A stretch of DNA of 9,391 bases from assembly GCA_003140115.1 (NCBI GenBank), contig PLIQ01000490.1, positions 500-9,890 on the forward strand, read 5' to 3'. Positions 1 through 7,233 of the stretch are shown here, piece by piece (position 1 is the first letter of the stretch; each line of letters starts with the position of its first letter). The DNA comes from Actinomycetota bacterium. GTDB lineage: Bacteria > Actinomycetota > Actinomycetes > Streptosporangiales > Streptosporangiaceae. The translations under genes and the position numbers were made by a program. The notes under the pieces were generated by a model. It was not told the DNA's origin. It worked only from the letters and a program-made list of their open reading frames with translations, and ran no database searches.

Positions 1-2620
<2,620 letters not shown>

Positions 2621-2624
<4 letters not shown>

Positions 2625-2633
2625 GCGTCCTCC
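2621..2633 (-). promoter_or_regulatory. ATGA stop/start overlap and internal RBS coupling nifJ to the reductase
   Basis: Read on the minus strand, GGAGG (plus positions 2629-2633) lies inside the last codons of the reductase gene, four bases before the nifJ ATG (2624-2622). The reductase stop TGA (2623-2621) shares ATGA with that start. This arrangement is typical of translational coupling, so the two proteins are probably made in related amounts. Confidence 0.8.
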
Positions 2634-4270
2634 GGGGTCATTTCGATCGAGTGGACCGGGCATTGTTCGTAACACTCGCCGCAGCCGGTGCAACGGTCAT
2701 AGTCGAACTCGTACCGGTTCCCAGGACCCAGCTTGATCACCGCGTCCTCGGGGCACGCCCCCAGGCAGCCATCGCACTCACAGCAGTTCCCGCACGACAG
2801 GCAGCGGCCTGCCTCATGCGTCGCCTCCCGCTCGGACAGGCCGCCGAGCACCTCACCGAAATCCGCGATCCGCTCCTGCGGTGCGGCCTCTGGCTGCTGC
2901 GCCCGGGCGACATCGCCGAAATACCACAGGTTCAGGTCGCTGAACGCGACCTGGTTGTGTTTGGGCCTGCCGAATGCCGCGATGCCGCGCAGCCAGGCAT
3001 CGATGTTGCGGGCCGCCTTCTTGCCGTGTCCCACGCCGACCGTCACGGTGCGCTCGGACGGCACCATGTCCCCGCCGGCGAACACGCCCGGGCATCCGGT
3101 CATCATCGACGTCGACACCTGCACGGTGCCGTCCCGGCTGAACTCCACTCCGGGCACCTGACGCAGGAACCCGGTGTCGCTGTCCTGCCCGACCGCGAGG
3201 ATCACGGTGTCCGCGGCCAGCGTCTCGAACCGTCCGGTCGGCTGCGGGAATCCGTGCTCATCAAGCTCCATCGCCTCGATGGTCAGCTCCGGGCCGTCGA
3301 ACGCGGTGATCGTGCGCAGCCAGTTGATCTGGACTCCCTCCCGCTCGGCCTCTTGCGCTTCGTCTTCATGAGCGGGCATCTGCTCGCGGGTGCGGCGGTA
3401 GACAATGATCGCGTCGTTCGCACCCAGGCGGCGGGCGACCCGGGCGGCGTCCATCGCGGTGTTACCGCCGCCGTAGACGGCGACGCGCCGCCCGATCACC
3501 GGGCGCTCACCCGAGGCGACACTGCGCAGGAACGACACCGCGTCCACGATGTGTCCCGCGTCCTTGGCCGGGATGTCGACCTTCTTGGACAGGTGCGCGC
3601 CGACCGCGACGAAGACGGCGTCGAAGCCGCCCTCACGCCGCTCGGCGTCCAGGTCCTCCACCCGATGTCCGCAGCTGATCCGCACGCCCAGGGCGGCGAT
3701 CCGGTCAACCTCGGCGTCCAGGATGTCGCGTGGCATCCGGTAGGCCGGGATGCCGTACCGCATCATCCCGCCCGGCTCGGCGCCCGCATCCCTGATCTCC
3801 ACCTGATGGCCGAGCCTGGCCAGGTGGTAGGCGGCGGAAAGCCCGCTCGGCCCGGAGCCGATGACCAGCACCCGCTGGCCGGCGCGGACCGGGGGCGGCT
3901 CGAACGCCCAGCCCCGCTCGAGCGCGAGGTCGCCGAGGAACCGCTCGACCGAGTGAATCGAGACGGCACTGTCGAGGCTGGCCCGGTTGCAGACGCTCTC
4001 ACACGGGTGGTAGCAGACCCGGCCCATGATGGCCGGCATCGGATTGTCAGCGGTCAGCTGCCGCCACGCGGCTTCGTGGTCACCGGTCTCGGCGTGCGCC
4101 AGCCAGGCCTGGATGTTTTCTCCGGCTGGGCAGCCGGCGTTGCACGGTGGCAGCAAGTCCACGTAGACCGGACGCTGCTGGCGGACCGGGCCGGCCAGAG
4201 ACCGCCCGTGCAGCAGATCCGGCAACGGCGTAACGTCCCGTCGTTCTGGTCGCAAGGCCATATTGGCCAC
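2621..4270 (-). CDS. GltD-type NAD(P)H-dependent FAD/iron-sulfur oxidoreductase, likely electron partner of NifJ
   Basis: 549-residue flavoprotein of the glutamate-synthase small-subunit (GltD) superfamily, which moves electrons between NAD(P)H, FAD and iron-sulfur clusters. The N-terminal cluster domain has Cys43, Cys47, Cys86, Cys90 and Cys94 (GRVCYHPCESVC). The FAD Rossmann motif is GSGPSG (138-143), followed by PGGMMRYGIP (166-175). The NAD(P) motif is GGGNTAMDAAR (267-277), with YRR 291-293 and MPA after it, the GltD pattern linked to NADPH. A second FAD contact lies in FAGGD. Unlike plain GltD, it ends in a ferredoxin-like domain: a Cys-rich block C490-C506, then C527-TG-C530-GE-C533-YEQ-C537-P. 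No glutamate synthase large subunit is visible. The four-base overlap with nifJ argues that it exchanges electrons with NifJ, as proposed for the third (KorC) subunit of some 2-oxoglutarate oxidoreductases; that role is inference. The start is GTG at 4270, four bases after a GGGGG stretch; ATG at 4261 is a possible alternative. Confidence 0.88.
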
Positions 4271-4297
4271 GTTACCCCCAGACCCTGTCCGGGCGTA

Positions 4298-4311
4298 GGG
4301 ACCAAGGTCCC
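4298..4311. repeat. 14-bp inverted repeat GGGACC-AA-GGTCCC
   Basis: Perfect six-base arms around AA. On the minus strand it ends 27 bases before the GTG start of the reductase gene, where a repressor site or a short leader hairpin could lie. The same half-site recurs at 4353-4358 and 4371-4376, so it may be part of a multi-site operator. The arms are visible in the sequence; function is inference. Confidence 0.5.
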
Positions 4312-4351
4312 CGGCGAGTTGACCGGTTCACGCCTGGCTGGCCCGGGAAAG

Positions 4352-4377
4352 CGGTCCCAGCAGGCCGGCAGGGACCG
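4352..4377. repeat. Inverted repeat CGGTCCC-12-GGGACCG
   Basis: Perfect seven-base arms (4352-4358 and 4371-4377) with a 12-base spacer. The arms carry the same GGTCCC/GGGACC half-site as the repeat at 4298-4311 but in the opposite order. The centres of the two repeats are 60 bp apart. It could be a second operator or a transcript hairpin. Confidence 0.45.
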
Positions 4378-4421
4378 GCCCAACTGGAGACCTCAAGCTC
4401 CGAGCCCACGGGATGCCCGGA

Positions 4422-4433
4422 TCAGCCTGCTGA
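4422..4433. repeat. 12-bp inverted repeat TCAGC-CT-GCTGA
   Basis: Perfect five-base arms around CT, in the middle of the divergent region. A short palindrome of this size could be a regulator site, but repeats this short also arise by chance in GC-rich DNA. Confidence 0.25.
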
Positions 4434-4464
4434 CCAGATCGGCAGGCACACTCGGAATTAAAAG

Positions 4465-4501
4465 GCCGGTAAACCTATCCAGTTACAAGCCGAGTACCGG
4501 C
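4465..4501. repeat. Inverted repeat GCCGGTA ... TACCGGC
   Basis: Perfect seven-base arms (4465-4471 and 4495-4501) around a 23-base spacer, which is the more AT-rich part of the divergent region and a plausible place for a promoter. Function unknown. Confidence 0.3.
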
Positions 4502-4532
4502 GGCACTTCCGACGCCGCAGCATGCCCGATCT

Positions 4533-4559
4533 CGACAGACCGTCTGTGAGGTTCTGTCG
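4533..4559. repeat. Nested inverted repeats built on GACAGA/TCTGTC
   Basis: Two overlapping dyads share the left arm: ACAGAC-C-GTCTGT (4535-4547) and CGACAGA (4533-4539) with TCTGTCG (4553-4559). Three copies of the half-site thus lie within 27 bases, about 50-80 bases upstream of the small ORF. This could be an operator for the rightward transcript or a pair of mutually exclusive hairpins in its leader. Confidence 0.4.
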
Positions 4560-4567
4560 CCGCCAGG

Positions 4568-4603
4568 CTCAGGTGTACAAGATAAAGGTAGGCTGTGCCT
4601 GAG
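4568..4603 (+). repeat. Inverted repeat whose right arm overlaps the small-ORF ribosome binding site
   Basis: CTCAGG (4568-4573) can pair with CCTGAG (4598-4603). The right arm includes half of the GAGGAG ribosome binding site (4601-4606) of the ORF starting at 4612. A smaller hairpin, AGGC-TGT-GCCT (4590-4600), lies inside. If both arms are transcribed, the fold could hide the ribosome binding site. Only six pairs over a 24-base loop, so this is tentative. Confidence 0.25.
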
Positions 4604-4611
4604 GAGTGGCA

Positions 4612-4758
4612 ATGCAGACTTCAAAGCGAGGCTTCAAAGGCCATAATTTTTCTGAAGTAACAATTATTGCAATTCTTGCCCTAATCGTGGGCGGGTCCGT
4701 CCTCTCCAGGCCCTGCAACCCGGCCCCACCCGCCCGGCCGCCGGCGGCTTCCAGCTGA
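4612..4758 (+). CDS. Small 48-residue protein with a prepilin-like N-terminus (hypothetical)
   Basis: ATG at 4612 is preceded by GAGGAG (4601-4606) with a five-base spacer, and the frame runs to TGA at 4756-4758, 13 bp before meaB. The product has a basic start (MQTSKRGFKG), then HNFSE, then an uninterrupted hydrophobic stretch of about 16 residues (VTIIAILALIVGGSVL), then a Cys- and Pro/Ala-rich tail (CNPAPPARPPAASS). A Gly followed five residues later by Glu and a hydrophobic helix is the pattern cut by type IV prepilin peptidases, so a tiny pseudopilin-like or simple membrane protein is possible. I recognise no family. The first half is AT-rich, unlike its neighbours, while the tail is as GC-rich as they are. 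It could also be a leader peptide for meaB or a remnant of a larger gene. No pilus or secretion gene is in view. Confidence 0.45.
   Translation: MQTSKRGFKGHNFSEVTIIAILALIVGGSVLSRPCNPAPPARPPAASS
4641..4680. other. AT-rich island
   Basis: Only 12 of these 40 bases are G or C, in a window otherwise dominated by GC-rich codons. It includes an ATTGCAAT palindrome (4666-4673) and is preceded by two CTTCAAAG direct repeats (4619-4626 and 4632-4639) 13 bases apart. It codes for the hydrophobic helix of the small ORF if that ORF is real. It could instead or also be promoter DNA for meaB or a target for the actinobacterial AT-binding protein Lsr2. Confidence 0.5.
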
Positions 4759-4771
4759 CAGGAGCTCTCGG

Positions 4772-5740
4772 ATGACCGCAGCGGACCTGGCCCGCCGGGT
4801 GCTGGCTGGCGAGCACCGGGCCGCGGCCCGGCTGATCACCCTGATCGAAAGCGGCGATCCCGCGGCCGGCCCGCTGCTGGCCGAGCTGTTCCCGCATACC
4901 GGCCGGGCCATGGTCGTCGGGGTCACCGGCCCGCCCGGGGCCGGCAAGTCCACGCTGACCGAGAAGCTGGTGCTGTCCTGGCGGCAGCAGGATCGCACCG
5001 TCGCCGTGCTGGCCGTAGACCCGTCCAGCCCGTTCACCGGCGGAGCGCTGCTCGGCGACCGGATCAGGATGACCTCGCTGGGCCGCGACCCGGACGTTTA
5101 CGTCCGTTCCATGGCGAGCCGGGCGCACCTGGGTGGCCTGGCCGAGGCCGCCCCGGCCGCCGTGCGGGTCCTCGACGCGATGGGCGCGGACGTCGTCGTG
5201 GTCGAAACGGTGGGGGTGGGTCAGAGCGAGGTGGCCATCGCCGGCACCGCTGACTGCACCGTGCTGGTCACGATGCCGGGCGGCGGCGATGAGATCCAGG
5301 CCATGAAGGCGGGGATCCTCGAGGTCGGCGACGTCTTCGTGGTGAACAAGGCCGACCGGGACGGCGCGCTGCGCACCCAGCGCGAGCTCAACGCCATACT
5401 CCGGATGACCGAACGCACCCCTCGTCCCGCCGTCCTGCTGACCAAGGCCGACGTCGGCGAGGGCGTAGAAATCCTGGCCAAGCACATCGATGAGTTCCTC
5501 GCTGCCGCCCGCGAATCCGGCCAGCTGGCCAGCCGCCGGCTCGGTCACCTGGAGCGCGAAGCCCTCGAGCTGATCGGCGTCCAAGCCCGCCGCCAGACCC
5601 TGCGGGCCCTCGACCCCGCCGCCATCGCCGGTTTCTCGCAAGCTCTCCGGGAACGCCGTATCGACCCCGCCACCGTAGCCACCCGCGCCCTCGCCCTCGC
5701 TAACGCGGACGGGCGCGGGTACAGCCGTCCCCAGCGCTGA
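4772..5740 (+). CDS. meaB: MeaB-type G-protein chaperone of B12-dependent acyl-CoA mutase
   Basis: 322-residue P-loop GTPase of the MeaB/ArgK (SIMIBI) family, the usual length for a free-standing member. It guards B12-dependent acyl-CoA mutases: GTP binding and hydrolysis gate adenosylcobalamin loading and protect or rescue the cofactor from inactivation. Visible motifs are the Walker A GPPGAGKST (53-61), the conserved DPSSPFTGGALLGDR segment (83-97), ETVGVGQSE (145-153, switch region), MPGGGDEIQAMKAGI (168-182) and the guanine-specificity NKAD (192-195). The helical C-terminus fits the dimerisation arm. The start is ATG 4772 with AGGAG (4760-4764) seven bases upstream. The gene sits 13 bp after the small ORF and 141 bp before ccr. 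With ecm two genes downstream and no methylmalonyl-CoA mutase in view, ethylmalonyl-CoA mutase is the likely client, although MeaB could serve both enzymes. Confidence 0.95.
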   Translation: MTAADLARRVLAGEHRAAARLITLIESGDPAAGPLLAELFPHTGRAMVVGVTGPPGAGKSTLTEKLVLSWRQQDRTVAVLAVDPSSPFTGGALLGDRIRMTSLGRDPDVYVRSMASRAHLGGLAEAAPAAVRVLDAMGADVVVVETVGVGQSEVAIAGTADCTVLVTMPGGGDEIQAMKAGILEVGDVFVVNKADRDGALRTQRELNAILRMTERTPRPAVLLTKADVGEGVEILAKHIDEFLAAARESGQLASRRLGHLEREALELIGVQARRQTLRALDPAAIAGFSQALRERRIDPATVATRALALANADGRGYSRPQR

Positions 5741-5771
5741 GGCCTTTGGTCCCGCGGGGAAGTGCCTTTTT
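5740..5771 (+). terminator. Possible weak intrinsic terminator after meaB
   Basis: AGGC (5740-5743) can pair with GCCT (5764-5767), enclosing a small TCCC-GCG-GGGA hairpin (5750-5760), and the outer stem runs into five Ts (5767-5771). The stem is short and interrupted, so termination may be partial. If it works, it separates meaB from ccr. Confidence 0.35.
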
Positions 5772-5817
5772 GCGCTAGCTGCTCCCCAGCGGCGGCCCGA
5801 GGGTGGTGACAACCGTG

Positions 5818-5830
5818 AAATGCGGCGTTT
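5818..5830. repeat. Near-palindrome AAATGC-G-GCGTTT upstream of ccr
   Basis: A 13-bp dyad with one mismatched pair, about 50 bases before the ccr start in the 141-bp gap after meaB. A GTGACA hexamer (5806-5811) just before it resembles a -35 element, but the -10 region that should follow is poor. It is a candidate regulator site for ccr; chance cannot be excluded. Confidence 0.3.
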
Positions 5831-5881
5831 ATCCCAGACCGTGGCGCTGTCAGAACAGATACCGCCCGGGAGGAGGCAGCC

Positions 5882-7219
5882 GTGAAGGAAATCCTTGACG
5901 TCATCCTCGACCCCAGCAGCCAGCCTGCTGATTTCGCCGCGCTGCCGCTGCCGGAGGCCTACCGGGCCGTCACCCTGCACCGGGACGAGGAGCACATATT
6001 CGACGGCATCCACGTCCGCGACCGGGACCCGCGCAAGTCCCTGCACGTGGAGGAGGTGCCGGTCCCCGAGCTCGCCTGGGGCGAGGCGCTTGTCGCCGTC
6101 ATGGCCAGCGCGGTCAACTACAACACCGTGTGGAGTTCCATCTTCTCGCCGGTCTCGACCTTCGCCTTCCTGCGCCGCTACGGGAAGCTCTCGGAGCTCA
6201 CCGCGCGGCACGACCTGCCGTACCACGTGGTCGGCTCGGACCTCGCGGGCGTGGTGCTGCGCACCGGCCCCGGGGTAAACAACTGGAAGCCGGGCGAGGA
6301 GGTCGTCGCCCATTGCCTGGCCGTGGAGCTGGAGAGCTCCGATGGGCACAACGACACCATGCTCGACCCGGAGCAGCGCATCTGGGGTTATGAGACCAAC
6401 TTCGGCGGCCTAGCCGAGCTGGCACTGGTCAAGACCAACCAGCTGATGCCCAAGCCGAAGCACCTGACCTGGGAAGAGGCCGCCACGCCGGGTCTGGTGA
6501 ACTCGACCGCCTTCCGGCAGCTGGTCTCGGACAACGGCGCGGCGATGAAGCAGGGCCACAACGTCCTGATCTGGGGCGCCAGCGGCGGTTTGGGCGCTTA
6601 TGCCACCCAGTACGCACTGGCGGGCGGCGCGATTCCGATCTGCGTCGTGTCCAGCGAGCGCAAGGCAGACCTGTGCCGGTCGATGGGCGCCGAGCTGATC
6701 ATCAACCGCAACGCCGAGGGCTACCAGTTCTGGAAGGACGAGCGGACCCAGGATCCCAAGGAGTGGAAGCGTTTCGGCGCCAGGATCCGCGAACTCACCG
6801 GCGGTGAGGACGTCGACATCGTCTTCGAGCATCCCGGCCGGGAGACGTTCGGCGCCTCGGTGTACGTGACCCGCCGCGGTGGCACCATCGTGACCTGCGC
6901 CTCGACCTCGGGGTACATGCACGAGTACGACAATCGTTACCTGTGGATGAGCCTCAAGCGCATCATCGGCTCGCACTTCGCCAATTACCGGGAGGCGTGG
7001 CAGGCCAACCGCCTGGTGTCCAAGGGCATGATCCACCCGACCATGTCGGTGGTCTACCCGCTGGCCGATGCCGGCCAGGCTGCCCTGGATGTGCACCATA
7101 ACCTGCACCATGGCAAGGTCGGGATCCTGTGCCTGTCACCGCAGGAAGGTCTCGGCGTGCGCGATCACAAGCTGCGCGAGAAGCACCTGACCGAGATCAA
7201 CCGGTTCCGGGACCTGTAA
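5882..7219 (+). CDS. ccr: Crotonyl-CoA carboxylase/reductase
   Basis: 445-residue zinc-free medium-chain dehydrogenase/reductase. It reduces crotonyl-CoA with NADPH and traps the enolate with CO2, giving (2S)-ethylmalonyl-CoA, the key CO2-fixing step of the ethylmalonyl-CoA pathway and a source of polyketide extender units. The length and numbering match the Kitasatospora setae enzyme exactly. The reported CO2-pocket residues are Asn81 (NYN), residue 170, Glu171 and His365 (GSHFAN); here position 170 is Tyr (IWGYETNFGG) where K. setae has Phe. Glu151, Asn157, Asn218, Arg352 and Tyr353, implicated in subunit coupling of that enzyme, are present, while position 332 is Arg instead of Lys (TRRGG). 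The nucleotide-binding loop is GASGGLG (232-238). The start is GTG 5882 with AGGAGG (5871-5876) five bases upstream. ecm follows after 14 bp, so ccr and ecm are co-transcribed. This is clearly not a plain quinone or enoyl reductase. Confidence 0.97.
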   Translation: MKEILDVILDPSSQPADFAALPLPEAYRAVTLHRDEEHIFDGIHVRDRDPRKSLHVEEVPVPELAWGEALVAVMASAVNYNTVWSSIFSPVSTFAFLRRYGKLSELTARHDLPYHVVGSDLAGVVLRTGPGVNNWKPGEEVVAHCLAVELESSDGHNDTMLDPEQRIWGYETNFGGLAELALVKTNQLMPKPKHLTWEEAATPGLVNSTAFRQLVSDNGAAMKQGHNVLIWGASGGLGAYATQYALAGGAIPICVVSSERKADLCRSMGAELIINRNAEGYQFWKDERTQDPKEWKRFGARIRELTGGEDVDIVFEHPGRETFGASVYVTRRGGTIVTCASTSGYMHEYDNRYLWMSLKRIIGSHFANYREAWQANRLVSKGMIHPTMSVVYPLADAGQAALDVHHNLHHGKVGILCLSPQEGLGVRDHKLREKHLTEINRFRDL

Positions 7220-7233
7220 GGATTAGGAAGAAC

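Larger units (their letters stand above)
4271..4611. other. Divergent intergenic region, no convincing gene
   Basis: 341 bases between the leftward reductase-nifJ operon and the rightward small ORF-meaB genes. No open frame here has a convincing start, ribosome binding site and family resemblance; the long plus-strand frame crossing it is the antisense shadow of the reductase. It must hold promoters for both directions, but I see no clear -35/-10 pair. The most promoter-like plus-strand stretch is the A-rich run around 4576-4594, ending in TAGGCT, a loose match to the actinobacterial -10 pattern TAnnnT without a good -35. The region contains several inverted repeats listed separately, and an A/T-richer patch at 4456-4486. 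Confidence 0.6.

Noticed and set aside
2651..4549. 632-codon plus-strand open frame opposite the GltD-like reductase gene
   Set aside because: It is the antisense shadow of a well-supported gene in GC-rich DNA, its translation shows no recognisable fold, and the minus strand carries all expected FAD, NAD(P) and iron-sulfur motifs.
4271..4771. Cobalamin riboswitch ahead of the B12-related genes
   Set aside because: No B12-box-like sequence or the expected multi-stem layout is visible; Ecm uses B12 but the leader shows only short inverted repeats.
5772..5881. A definite promoter for ccr (GTGACA about 16-17 bases before TTTATC/TTATCC)
   Set aside because: The -10 part does not fit TAnnnT, so I mention the hexamer only as a weak hint and do not call a promoter.
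4664..6349. 561-codon minus-strand open frame across meaB and the start of ccr
   Set aside because: It lies antisense to two clear genes, ignores the intergenic gap, and its low-complexity Gly/Arg/His-rich translation is typical of a wrong-frame read of GC-rich codons.
7129..7233. In-frame upstream extension of ecm to GTG 7129
   Set aside because: It would overlap the last 90 bases of ccr, its extra residues resemble nothing in the family, and ATG 7234 has its own AGGAAG site and starts close to the conserved RTYAGHS block.
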